DNA of 64,000 nucleotides from Drosophila pseudoobscura (lineage: Eukaryota > Arthropoda > Insecta > Diptera > Drosophilidae): positions 66,417,869 to 66,481,868 of the forward strand of contig NC_046683.1 in the NCBI RefSeq assembly GCF_009870125.1, read 5' to 3'. The notes under the pieces are model-generated. The model did no database searches. It saw nothing but the letters and a program-made list of their open reading frames with translations, and was not told the origin of the DNA. Position 1 is the stretch's first letter. The number at the start of each line of letters is the position of its first letter. The position numbers and the translations under genes were made by a program. Positions 13,101 through 24,936 of the stretch are shown here, one piece after another.

Positions 13101-16100
13101 TGGTCGCCCAACATCCAACTTCCGTGCACAGTCATCAGGCTGGTTCGGTGGTGTCCCCCACTCCATCAAGCCGTTCGGTCGAACCGCCGAATTCTCTTCT
13201 AAGCAACATGCTGCAAGCGAACGCTCTTATATGCTCTCTTATACGCAACATGCTCGAACAGCTGTTGTTCTGCGCTGGCCTGCAACATCGAACAAGTTCG
13301 AACAGATGTTGGCTGGCGGCTCTCTCTCGCTCCCGCGCTCCCTCCGTCCAACGCTCTCATTTGGCAAGGTGTTGGACGAGTGATGCTGTTTGCTGTTGTT
13401 GTTTTCTTTATGTCTTGTTTGTTTGCCTATGCCCCTCGCGGCACTGCCCCTCCCCTGTCCCTGGTTTATTGGGGCAACTTTGTTGTGTGGAGCTCGGCAA
13501 CTGTTGGCAAGAGACGCCTCCAAATGTCCCACTGTGCGGGGATACTACATAAGATACACGTACTAGTACTCGTACCCGTGCCCGTGCCCCTGCCCGTACC
13601 CATACTCTTCTCTGTTCTTGCAGTGCGTTGCATTGGCATTGTTATGCGGCAAGCGTCGCATTCCTTGGGCCCCAACCGACCATTCGGCACCCCCCTCCCC
13701 AGTATTGGCTTGTGTCCATGTCTCTTCTCTTCTCTTCTCTTCTCTCGCTCTCTCGCTCGCTCTCTATCCGCACTGTGTCTGCACTTCTTACCTCCTTCCT
13801 GCTGCCGCCGTCTATCCTTTTTGGATTTCTCAATAAAATTACTACAAGCCACTTTCCGTTTTCCGCTTGCGCTGCTGTTCGAACTTCGAATGGCGAGGAG
13901 AGTCAATGAAAAAGAGAGGGCCATACAGCTCGTACTGCTTCTTTTGACTGCTTCTTTCACTCCTGCCTACTTACACTGCTTCTTCTCCACTCCTCCTGCT
14001 TTGTATGCGGAGTGTGTGCTGGCAAGCGGTTTGGCGTCGGACGTCGTCGTCGTCGTTTTACAGAATGAATCGCGCATTGACATTGGCACAGGGGGGAGGC
14101 GGGACGGCATTCGCAGCTGCAGCAGACTGTCTTCTGTCTTCGGTCCTCCCCCCCTCTCCATCCCCCCGCCCTCTCACACTCAGACTCTCCCCCACTCCTG
14201 GGTCAATGCATATTTTCGGTTGGCGTGTTGTCGTAGTCTCTCTCTCGCCGTCTCTGGCTCTCTGGAACGGAAGCAGACACTAGGGGAAGGCAGTGTCAAG
14301 GCGAGCGGCAGGAGCAGCAGCGGCATGTCATAATAATTATTATAAGCAGCAGAATGACTGGGGGGAAGGAGAGCAGAAAGAGCGAACAGCAACAGCAACA
14401 GCAATCGAGGAAGAAGCGGCAGTGGAAGCAGTTAAAGGAAGCAGTTCGTCTACGTCTTTTGCGAAAAAAAAGGAAGCATCGTAATTTGAGTCGTGCAACG
14501 GCATGTGGCATCGCTTCCCCCTGTCCCCCTTCCTCGTGTGGCACCGCAGCAGCTCCGTTTCCTTGCTCGTGTTCGTGTGGCAGCAGGCTGCAGCGGCAGG
14601 TGAGGCCCGAAAAAAACTAGTTGACTGAAATCCTTGATTTCCTCTCCTTCTCCCTCCTTTTTGTGCCTGTTCAAAGGATATGTTATTGCGTCAGCTCTAT
14701 CTCTGTCCCTTTCTGTGGCACGAGCAGCGGCCAGTAAACACAACAGAAAGAAGAAGAGGAAGAAGCATCAGGCGAAGGACATTCCCTGTCTGCTGTCTGT
14801 TGTCGGTTGTTGTTGCACTTTTTGGGGCTATTGTTGTCTGTGGTTTTTATGCTCGCAAACTTTTGCCTCTGCTGCTGTTCCTGTCTCTCTCTTGTCAAAC
14901 ATCTGTTTTGATTTGCATTCCGTCTCATTCCCTCTGTTAATCACACTCTCACTCTTCCCCCCCTCACCCGCCGTACGCCACTTGCTGCCCACTCCGTCTC
15001 CACCTCCTCTGCCCTGTCTCGCTTCCACGTAATCGCATTTTATTGGATCTCATTTTGCGTGCGGCGTTAAATCGCCTCCTAATCGCCTTTTGCCATCTCT
15101 CCCACCTCGCTCTCCCCTCTCTCCCTCTCTCTCTCGCTCATCTCACCCATCAGCCTCTACCCTCTCCCTCTACCCACTCCCTCTCCGGCCGTTCGGCTTA
15201 TCCGCATTTTGCATAAATCGCTTTTTGCTTTTTGCTTTTGCCTTTTCTTTTTTCCCGTCTTGTGTTTTGTTTTTGTTTGATTTGCAGGGGGCTCATCTCA
15301 TTGTTGCTTTTGTTGTGTCTGCTTTTGCTTGTGTTTCTTGTTGCTTTTGCTGGCTATTATGTTTTTGTTGTGTCTTTGCGCAATATATAATATTTTCACC
15401 TTGTTTTTGCATTTGTTGTGTTGTATTTTTGGCTTTATGATTTCTTTTGCTCTGTTTTCTTTGGCTTTTTTTTTTTGTGCTTCGAGGAAAAGCGGCGCGG
15501 CGGCAATTAAAAAGCGGCACGAAAAACGGCAACAACAAATATTGAGAGTGAAAATGTGAGTGGAAAATGGTGAGAAATGGCTACGAAAATAAAGCAATCC
15601 AACAACAAACAATAAGCACTTAAAAAATTGTCTTTTTAGCCAATGCACTTTTTTATGGGGAGAATCTGTTTTCGTTTTTGTTTTGTTTTTGGCCTTAATG
15701 CCGTTTCACCCTCAATTTACGGCTTTTCATCTCTGTTTTTCTTTTAGTTTTCGGTTAAAACATTTGTGGATGGAATTCAATTATCTGGTGACTGGATTTA
15801 TGGCTTGCAAAAACAAGTCTCTTTCTCTTTCAGATTGAAAGCATTCCCCAAATAATGCAATCCTTGCCTAATGAAATCATAGTTGATATTTCAATCCGAT
15901 CAAATGTGTCTCAAAGTCCTTTTTACGCTAGATTCCCTGTCTCACAATCCCCTCCATATCTCCTATCTCAGTCTGAGATAGCAAATCCCTAACAAATGAA
16001 ATGGAATCTCTTCAATTTCAGCTGCCGCTGCCGCTCCTGCTCCTTCTCCTTCCCCTTCTCCCTGTTTATTGGGTGTCAGAAATGTATCTGCCCGATACAA

Positions 16101-17462
16101 GATACTTATTTATGTGGGCTATCTGCACATCTATCTCTGCACTCCCTGCATCTGATCTTCTGGGACTGCCTCTCGCTCTTTTGTTCAGCGACTTGTTAAC
16201 ATATCGAAACACCGTTTTCATATGTTGCGGTGCGGCATGCTCCCTCTCCCCTCGCCCCTCTCCCTTCTGCCTGCTACTCTTTGAGGTGCATCCATCAGTG
16301 GAGACGAGACACTCTTCGGACTGACGTTGCTGCCTCTACCGTGGTGATCGGGGTGACCGGGGTGCCCCTGCTTCTGCTGATGCTGCCGCTGACAGATGAT
16401 GAGGGCTGTGGGCGCCTTCTGTGCATCTCTCGCCCCGTCTCCCTCGTTCTATTCGCCTCCTATTGCGAATCTGCTGTCTTCCAAGGTGAGGCCTCAATGC
16501 AAAACTATGGACCATAGAGGCCCGAGCCTCTGGGAATGGGGAATGCCCCGCCCCATGGAGAGATACCCTGCTCCCTTCCCGTCAATCCCTATTCGCTCTC
16601 AATTACTGCGAATCCGCTGTCAATCGGCTGCAGACTTCTGATTCCTGAAGGGGATTCCGAGTGTGCCTCATTAAGTGGCAGTTGAGCAGCCGGGAGCGAG
16701 AGGGGGTGCCCCTGTCTTCCCCTGATTAGCCGCCTGATATGAGGGTGCTGTGTGCCATAATTGTTTGATAAATTGTGGGAAAGATTGAACCGCTTTTCTG
16801 TTGTTTTCGGATGCTGGCGCCCAAGACAGAAATTAAGTCTAGTTTTTAATGATTTGATTGAATTTTGATTGGGAAATGTTAATCGAAAGTGAGCAAAAAC
16901 GGGTGGCGGGCCGGAGGGCGAGGGAAGAAAGAGTGGAAGAAGAGTGCAGTTGAAGAGAAACTTGCGTCCCCTGCCCTCAGGAGTGGCACCTGCAACAGCA
17001 GATGTTCCTCCACTGCTGCCGTCTCTTTCCCTCTCCGTCTCTTCCTACTTCCTTGAGCTCTGCTTCCTTTTTGACGTTTACCGTTTCGCGGCCCAAAGCC
17101 CAAAAGCCACGACAAAAGCAGCGACGACGACGACGGCGACGACGACGAATGGCCTGGCAACGGCGACGCGTGCTTCATTCGAACTTCGAACATGTTTGTG
17201 CTTGTGCACCTGGTGGCTCTCTCTGCCTCCCCCCGCTTGCCACACAGGGGGGGGGGGAGTGGAGCGGTGGACGCGCGGTGGCCGGCCGGCAACTGCTGCA
17301 ACACAAAGGGGTGAAAACAACAACAAAAAAAAAGCGAAAAAAGCGAAACAACAAAACTACTAACACGGCAACAAGACCCTGCTCACCCTCCCCCTCCTCG
17401 GGCCGCCCCACAACAGCCCAGAGGCACGGCACTCAGTCTGCCACAAGGCGCACATTGCGAAT
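7151..17462. other. Non-coding stretch between mariner relic and promoter
   Basis: No supported gene. The stretch holds polypyrimidine tracts, GA tracts (about 10790-10815, 10930-10950 and 12195-12220) and CTG/TTG-rich runs (8180-8230, 15290-15400). It also carries a dyad-motif cluster at 13105-13378 (separate entry) and a CTCF-like core AGGTGGCGCC at 12819-12828. Long open frames at 13380-14333 and 14354-15440 follow biased composition and lack domains. Confidence 0.55.
13105..13378. promoter_or_regulatory. Cluster of dyad motifs (GTTCGAAC / CAACAT), possible regulatory element
   Basis: This segment is dense in short inverted and direct repeats unlike the microsatellite DNA around it. Seen directly: GTTCG-GT-CGAAC (13173-13184), AACAGCTGTT (13256-13265), CGAAC-AA-GTTCG nested inside CAACAT...ATGTTG (about 13283-13312), and CGTCCAAC (13345-13352) paired with GTTGGACG (13371-13378). 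GCAACAT occurs three times, near 13203, 13246 and 13282. It lies about 4 kb upstream of the candidate promoter at 17463. A regulatory role is inference; an old palindromic mobile element is an alternative. Confidence 0.35.
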
Positions 17463-17500
17463 CTATAAAAGTATCGGAGCGCATAAAAAACGGGCTCAGT
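17463..17500 (+). promoter_or_regulatory. Core promoter: TATA box plus initiator
   Basis: CTATAAAAG at 17463-17471 matches the Drosophila TATA consensus, and TCAGT at 17496-17500 matches the initiator, with predicted start A at 17498. The spacing (TATA T at -34) is about three bases longer than optimal. The transcribed side is A-rich and has no convincing coding frame, as expected of a leader. A strong splice donor follows 319 nt downstream. The next strong acceptor preceding a coding exon on this strand that I recognise is at 33360, so I infer this drives the rhomboid-type gene. It could instead serve an unseen non-coding transcript. Confidence 0.5.
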
Positions 17501-17816
17501 AGTGAACGGTACTTTGTAACGGCAACCGGCAAAAGGCAGTCGACGCGACCAGCGACCAGCGACCAACGACTAACGGTATTGGGCGAAAGGGCAATACAAA
17601 AGCAAGGAAGAAAGCAAGCAGAAAGGACCTCCAGGCTGTGCCGAAAAATTGAGTGCTTGAGCAACTGCTGGCCAGGATCTACGACCGCAGTAACTAGTTC
17701 CTTGACAGAGAGAGAGAGAGGCAGAAAGAGAAGGGTAGAGAGAAGAGCATCCTTCCCCGCATGGCCTGAAACAGCAACAGCAACAACGACAAAAAAGTCA
17801 ACACATTTCCCTTTTG
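17498..17816 (+). other. Candidate distal 5' UTR exon of the rhomboid-type gene
   Basis: It runs from the predicted start A to TTTTG|GTAAGT, a consensus donor with the GT at 17817. The interval holds a two-codon upstream ORF (ATG GCC TGA at 17761) and no long credible frame. If spliced to the acceptor at 33359-33360 it would leave a first intron of about 15.5 kb containing a tRNA gene. Long first introns are usual for Drosophila developmental genes, but the link rests only on strand and splice-site quality. Confidence 0.4.
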
Positions 17817-19273
17817 GTAAGTCGTAGGAGGAGTCTGCCTCCCACCACCCCCCCACCCGGCCCCTCACTAACCCAATAATAAATCCCTTGGCTTAAAACT
17901 TGGCCAAAAAACTCAACTCGAAAGCTGGAAAACTGAACTGTATCTGTATCTGTGCCTCTGCATCTGCATCTGCTTTTTGAAGCGCAACGGCATCTGTGTG
18001 GCATTTGGGTTGTAAAAACATCTGTGCCTGTCAGTCTGTAGCCTTAGTTGTTGGCCAAAATGGTTGGTGGGGTGCTAACTGCATTTCCCTTGGCTCCAGT
18101 ATCCGTCTCAAGGCTTCCTTCTCTCTCTCACTGTAAAATGGCTGCCACACACTGCGTATACGCAATGTAGTTTCTGGGGTTTCAGCAAAGTATGCAGATC
18201 CCACAAGCTATTCTTGATCAAAAGAGGAGCAGATACCCTTGGACTGTGTTTCCCCCATTCATGTTGATGGCTGAAACAGATCCTTAGTTTTTATCAAAAA
18301 TTGGAGCAAGACCAGATCAGAACTTTATTTCATATTGTTTCTGAGGGAAAAACTGCATTTCAACTCAAATCTTTTTGGGAAAACAACAGTTCCTTGAGTA
18401 TAGAATTCCAATTTCTAAAAATGCTTCACACAAACTCTAAAATGTAGAATCACTGAATTACTGAATCAAAATGCATTTAAAAATCTACTAATTATAAAAA
18501 AAAGTAATAAAAATGGCAAAGACTTATAGCTGTGCTCACTCCCACCCTCTTTTTGGAGATCTTTTGGTGTGATTTGTCTCCGTGTGGGCTGCTCCATGCT
18601 CCACATTTCGCTATCTTTTGTTCGGATCTCGGACAAGTGCTACTTCTGGCGACTTCTTGGCCCCAGCTACTGCCTCTGCTTGGGGCTCTGCCTCTGTCTA
18701 TAGTTTCTTTTGTTCTACCCAAAAAGTATCTACTGCTTGGATGGTTGGCTGTGGATGTGCGTGTGCTGCGTGTAGGAAGGACTGACTGGCCAACGATCGA
18801 TGGAGAGCCAGAGCCAGAGCCGCATTCTGTGTGTGGGCTGACGCTGCCGCTGCCGCTGTCTTTGCAGCGCCACACACGGCACCCACTTTTGGATCGATTC
18901 CCCGATTCGATTCTCCATTCGAGTGGATCGTCCGAATATAGATGGTCATTCATCTTTTTAGCACTTTCCGGAATGCTACAGCCAGTGAATGATCCTCAAA
19001 CTGGGCTGCTCTTCGGCTCTCCGCTGGCCTTTTGTTTACACAAATCTCTGCGATTAAATTTATTTAAACATTCACTAAAGTATTCCATTCAATTCGATGT
19101 TCGATGCGAATTCATTCACTTTCCCCCCTACCCCCTCCGACTTGTGCTCCGCTCTGTTCCGTTCCGTTCCGCTGAAGTTTTTTCTTGGTTCTTTTTTGTT
19201 TGTCTGCAGATTCATTCATGGGATTACGGGGCAGCAAACAAGTGCACAGACACAGATAGATAGATACCCCCCT

Positions 19274-19334
19274 ACAGATACAGCTGCAGCTACAGCTACA
19301 GATACAGATACAGATACAGATACAGATACAGATA
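19274..19334. repeat. GATACA hexamer microsatellite
   Basis: Perfect GATACA units from 19301 are preceded by variant CAGCTA units from 19274. The same hexamer, or its complement TGTATC, recurs as short runs near 22217, 25271, 48361 and 61886. Confidence 0.9.
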
Positions 19335-22300
19335 AATCATGGTGCCACTCAATGACATCAGAGGGGGGTCTCGGTCTCTAGGAGTGACACTGCCTTGAGC
19401 TTTTTTTCAACTTTTTTTTTGCACAGAAAAAACTATGAAAAATTAATGCGTTTGCTATTTTTAAAAAATTTCATACGCATTGCATTTTGCGTTTTTTTTG
19501 GGCTCTTTTTTATACATTTCTCATTCGTTTTTTGTGTAATATTTTTTTGTAATTATGTCAAGTTTGCTTTTTTTTACACACCATTCGAAAGGGTAGAGGG
19601 CGGGGGGCCGTTTTCTAGAGCCAAAAACCGAAATTGAAACAGAAATTCTCGTAATAATAATAAAGGCCCAGAAAAAAAGAAAAGACCCACAGACCTGATT
19701 TCTTAATGGTTTAGTTTTGTTTCTACTTTTTTCGTTTTTTGGGTTGCTTTTCTTTTCGGTTTTGTGTGTGTTTTGTGCGGAAAGTGGAAAAGTTATGGAA
19801 AGATACATACATATAGATACATATGCAGAGATACTCGCCTGAAAGTGCAAAAGTTTGTTCTGTATTTGGGTTTGGTTTAAACGAAAATGAAGCTATATCA
19901 AAGGAGGAGGGCAGAGAGGGGCACAAAAAGTGTGGAAAGTATCAAGAAAGTATCTTTAAAATGATATACATATCTGTTACGCATGGACTGAGGGTTCTGC
20001 GAATGATATTAGGGCTATCCATCTGTGGTAGAAATCCCGAAATGTGGGTCTCTCTCATCCATTGTATTAATCTATCCAGCAAATATATAGAACAGCATTC
20101 TATATCGTTCATATGATGGATATTTCTCCTCGAAATCAAATTTATGCATATACACGAGTAATACAAGCATCTTTCTTTTAATCTTGGGAGTATTTTAAAA
20201 GGTGTTCCATAGATTTACTTACCTTCTGCATCGATTTCTGTGTATTATCTATGCCAATCCTTTCAAAAATGTCTTTCTTCGGCTCTCCGTCTTTGGTTTA
20301 TTCCTTCTTTCTTCCTAAAAACCCAACAAAATTATTTGAATTAGTATTAAAGACACATCTGGCATTAAAACGTCCGAGCTTTCCATATTATTTACATTTA
20401 AAATGGTAAAAATGCAATCAATAATAAACTCCTTATTGCTATCCAACCCATGAATCTTTTATGGCCAGCCATCGCCGCTTTTGGCCCACAATTTCCTTCG
20501 GTTTTAATTCGAAAATTTGAGATTCCATCAAATGATTTGTGCTCTCGCTGGGCTTGGCCTTTGTGTTGTTTCCCAGCAACATTTCCACACACAAAACACA
20601 AAGAGGCTCTGGCAAGAGTTTATATATTTAATCATTCTTAAGCTGTCAACAAATTGCCTTCTGCCCCCCAGCCCAGTCCACCCTTTCCGCCCACTCTATA
20701 GCCCACTAATCAAGCCGCTCTCTGGGCCACCTTTGACCTTCATTAGTGTCAGAGTGTCGTCGTCCCATTCGCATTAATCTCAGAAACATTTCAACTTGAG
20801 CAAAAGAAGACAATGGCTCGAAGGCAGTTTTGTAGTCTGTCGTCCGTTGTCTTCTTGCTTCAAGGTGCACGCACACACCCACACACACACACACACAGAG
20901 AGATACAGATGGAAGCACACAGATACACAGATTGCAGATTGCTGGGGAGCTAATAAATTAGTGCATTTTATGCCCAAGAAATTTAATAAATTCAACAAAA
21001 GCGAGGAGGAGCATTGCATTGCATAATCCGTGGTGGCAGCTGCCACCCCTTCTTGCTTTTGGAGGCGCCTCTCAGTCTCATGGCGACACAAAACAAAGCG
21101 TATTTCGTGGTGCATGGATTGGTGGCTGTGTGTGTGTGTGGCGTGGACTGAAGTGGCAAGTGGCAAGTGGCGAGTGGCGTGTGTTGCACAAAACCGAAAC
21201 CAAAGTCCGAAAAAAACACAACACAGCAACACCAAAGGAAAAACCTTCGTGGAAACTAAAGAGAAATAGTGAGAAGAAGTACGAAAAAAGAGGAAGAAAG
21301 AAGAGAGAGGCGGCAGCAGGAGAGGAGAGGAGTGGAGAGGAGAAGGGGCAGAGCACCGATGTGAAAAGTTGAATGCCTAACAAGTTGAAACACGCGGAAA
21401 ATGCGAACTGAGTTTGAGCAGAAAAAAACAAAAAAAAAGATGAAGAAAAATAAATAAGAAAAAAACAAAAGCTCAAAGATGGAGCACACAACAACAACAA
21501 CAACAACAACACCGGTGGCAGGCAGCAGCAGAAATAACAGCAAGAACAATGAGTCGGAAAATGTGGAAATGTCTTGGGAACGAACCTTGCAAAATGGATG
21601 AAGGCAATGCCGCTGCTGCCTGCCGCCTGCTGCCTGCCGCCTGTCGCTGTTTCTGGCTGCAGTTTTCGTTGAATTAGATAAAAGTTTAGGAAATGTTTAT
21701 GCCAAAACTAAAGCAGAGAGAGAGATGAATAGCACAAGAAACACTTTTTCCTCTAGCATATCTGTACCCTGTAGGAAATGGGCAAAGGAGTATGAAGAAA
21801 GGTCTGCACTTGAAGGGAAATTCCCCCATCAAACCATATGATTGGAAAAGAGCTGCGTTTAGGAATTGCTCAAGTGGTTCTTTGGCTTTCTCACGTCTCC
21901 GAGAAAAAGTTTGTGAGTTTTGGGTGCATTTGATATATCTACTTTTCAGACCAAGGGAAAACCTACTCCTCGAATGCCAGGGTATTCGTTCGTCTCCACC
22001 AGAGCCGCCAGAGCTGCCTCGCCCTTCAGAGGGCTCTTTTCTATTCAGTTTTTTTTCCGCGTGCACAGGTGAAAAAGGAGTCACGGCGCGGCTGCTCTGC
22101 AGTGGGGCTTGTGGCTCTCTCTGGCAAATGGCAGGCGGAAATGCACAGCAAAATAAATGTGGGTAAAAATGCCAAGGAAAACTACGACTACGACTCCGAC
22201 TCGTATCTAGATACGAGTATCTGTATCTGTATCTGTAACTGTAACTGTGACTGTGGGTATTCTCCTTAGTCTTAGGAAATGGGGGAATGTTGTCTACACG

Positions 22301-22600
22301 TAAATATTTCACACAAAACACAAAACTTGAGGCAAATTACGACAGAAATGCCAGGGGAGTCAGCAGCAGCAGCACCATCACCACCAGTAGGGGGTCTGAG
22401 CGCTACGGAAAGAGGGGGCGCACTGGGGAGGGGCCAGGGGGGGAAGGGGGAGAGAGAGGGGACTGGGCCAAGAAATGCCTAACCAGCGCAATGTGCAAAT
22501 CCGAATGCGAAATATGAATCACAAGAATCGACAGACGGACGCCAGCAGCAGAACAACAACAACAAAATACCTCAAGACGATCCGCCAAGGGAACTCCACT

Positions 22601-22627
<27 letters not shown>
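22601..22627. repeat. (GCC)9 trinucleotide microsatellite
   Basis: Nine uninterrupted GCC units, then ACC. Flanking DNA shows no coding signature. Confidence 0.95.
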
Positions 22628-22632
<5 letters not shown>

Positions 22633-23823
22633 ACAGTCATCGCTTATCGGTATTGCCCCCCCGCTCCTACCCTTCACCGCTCTCCACCATCCGGCGGGGC
22701 TGGTTCATTCATCAATGCTCTTTGTGGCTTGGCTCAGGTGAATATTTCGTGCGCGCGACTAAAACAAAAGAGAAGAGGGCGAGGTGGGCGGGGAGGGCGG
22801 GGGCGAGGACGGAGGGAGAGTGAGATAAGACACCGAAGCGATAAACCAAAACAAAGCAAAGCAAAGAAAAGAAAAGCAAGAAAAAGTCAAGCTTTTGGGC
22901 CAACACGAAACGAAGCTTGAGATACCCTTAAAGAACGATTATTCAAATGATATTTCTCGGTGATATAGTAAACCGATATGGCTCAACTATTGAAGAGTTA
23001 TCTATAATGATAAGAAGCTTAAGATGCCGAAGATTCATTGAATTATCTTAAGGAACAACAATGTTACAGAAAGAAAGAAGTTAGACCAGGTTTTCGAGCG
23101 ATTTCTATGGGGTTTCCGAACTTTGCAGTAGACGAGAATCAAAACCAAGAGAAAAGATAGATATAGATTGATTTTGGACTGGGAACAAGCACCTCCACGA
23201 AACCCCAACACCCTCCTCCCAGGAAGAGTACCATCCCAAAAACAACAAACAGACAAAAGCGAGTGTGCACTGCACAAACCACAAACAAACAAGCAAACAT
23301 CCAAAGAATGCCTCGAAATGCATCTCGCAGATACGCAAACAAACACACGCACAGACACGCACACACAGGCACACATTCTGCAACTTACGTGTGAAACGAC
23401 ACTAAACCGTGGCAGCCGACAAATTCTGTTGAGATTGCAGCAGCAGCAGCAGCCCCCCAGAAAATTTGGCAGAGATCTCTGAGAATCGCAGAAAAAGTGA
23501 AACGGAACCCAGCCAGGGCCGCCAGTCGCCGCTGAATCTATGTATTTGTTGGGTGAGTCAGGGCCCACGCAATGCGAACGGAACACCTGAAATCCGCAAA
23601 CGATAACACAGACACACACAGCACACACAGCACACGGGGTGCCCCACAGGCCCCCCCCTGCCCCCCACGAAACGAGTTTCGTCTGAGGCGTGGGCCAAGC
23701 CCCTTGGTCACACACATCGGACTTTGACGTCAGCAAATCCCGAACGAAGGTAGAAGTTGCTTTGACAACTATCAAAGTAGCAGAGCTATTGACACCATTT
23801 GAATGCCATTTGAATGGCCATTA

Positions 23824-23895
23824 TATCTCGTATCTCGTATCTCGTGGTTGGGGGTGGTGGGTGGTGGTAGGTGGTAGGTGGTAGGTGGTAGGTGG
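23824..23895. repeat. Adjacent TATCTCG and GTGGTAG heptamer arrays
   Basis: Three TATCTCG units (23824-23844) are followed after a G-rich spacer by about four to five GTGGTAG units to 23895. Both arrays have a 7-bp period. The complement CGAGATA is tandem again near 55587-55613. Confidence 0.85.
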
Positions 23896-24377
23896 ATGGC
23901 GGGGGGCTGTCGGTGGTATTCCCTGCTGTACAATGCCCGGGTTCTGCGGAAAGTTTTGCATTTACCCGAAAGTGTTTCTCATGTGACAAATATTTGTCAG
24001 GCGGTTCGGTTCGGTTCAGTTCGGATCGGATCGGATGAAGATTGTTCATCCATTAAATGTGAATCCGAGAGCTGGCTGGCTGGCTGGCGGGCTGGCGGGC
24101 TGGCGGGCTGGTCAACAAATTTTCATAATTCAATAAACTTCAATTGAAACTTGTTTAGGTGCAGTGCGTGTCGGAGGTGTAAGGCACTCAATAGCTATCC
24201 GTTTTGTAGCTTTCATTTGGATGAAACGCGATACAGGGTGGCCATCGTTAATCGATTGAAGTCGATACCAAGGCTTATTTGATAGATAGCACGGTTGAAG
24301 TTTTTTAAGGTTCAATTCAGTCCTTCAAAGGACCAACAATCCCAGTGATTTCTTTGAAAAACTGAATATTATCGACA

Positions 24378-24600
24378 ATTTCCCAGTGTAATCGTTCAGT
24401 AATCGATTATTGAAGTCTTGCGATAGTTGATTCCATTTCTAAACCAAAAGTAAATCACTGTACCCCGATCATATCATATATTTCTTACCTATTTCCCAGT
24501 TTAATCGCTCAATAATCGATTCCATGTCTCAACCAAAACTAAAACATGCCTTTGTGGAGCCCACAATCACAGTCCGCACTGTACCCCCTCATATCATCTA
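24378..24600. repeat. Diverged tandem duplication of a ~105-bp unit
   Basis: Copy 1 (24378-24480) and copy 2 (24491-24600) share ordered blocks. These are ATTTCCCAGT, TAATCG, TAATCGATT, TTCCAT-TCT, AACCAAAA, and CTGTACCCC followed by TCATATCAT. Copy 2 has a short insertion before CTGTACCCC, and copy 1 has one after TAATCGATT. A partial relative of the TAATCGATT-TGAAGTC block also lies near 24250. The unit does not translate to anything recognised. Confidence 0.75.
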
Positions 24601-24905
24601 GTATTTATGAATGAATTAAAGTGGAAATCGCAGATAAACCAAATACACAAATCGTTTACAAAGAGTTATCCGCAGTTATTTGGGTTATTATTTCACACAC
24701 AAACCAGAATGTGGAAAAAACCAAAAAAACAAAAAAAAAAACAGAAAGCGAAAGAAAAAAGAAAAAAAAACAAAAAGGAAAATCTGTAAATCTGAAAAAC
24801 TGAAAAGCCCGAAAAAATGAAATGCAATGCACAAATGATACAAGAGAAGAGCCGCGAATAAATACGAAACAATATCTACAGTATTGTATCTATGGTATAT
24901 GCGAT

Positions 24906-24911
<6 letters not shown>

Positions 24912-24936
<25 letters not shown>
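24912..24936. repeat. (TG)n dinucleotide microsatellite
   Basis: Twelve uninterrupted TG units plus one base. Likely polymorphic. Confidence 0.95.

Noticed and set aside
13380..14333. 317-codon open frame on + strand
   Set aside because: Composition follows CT/TTG-rich DNA, with no family resemblance and equally long frames on the other strand.
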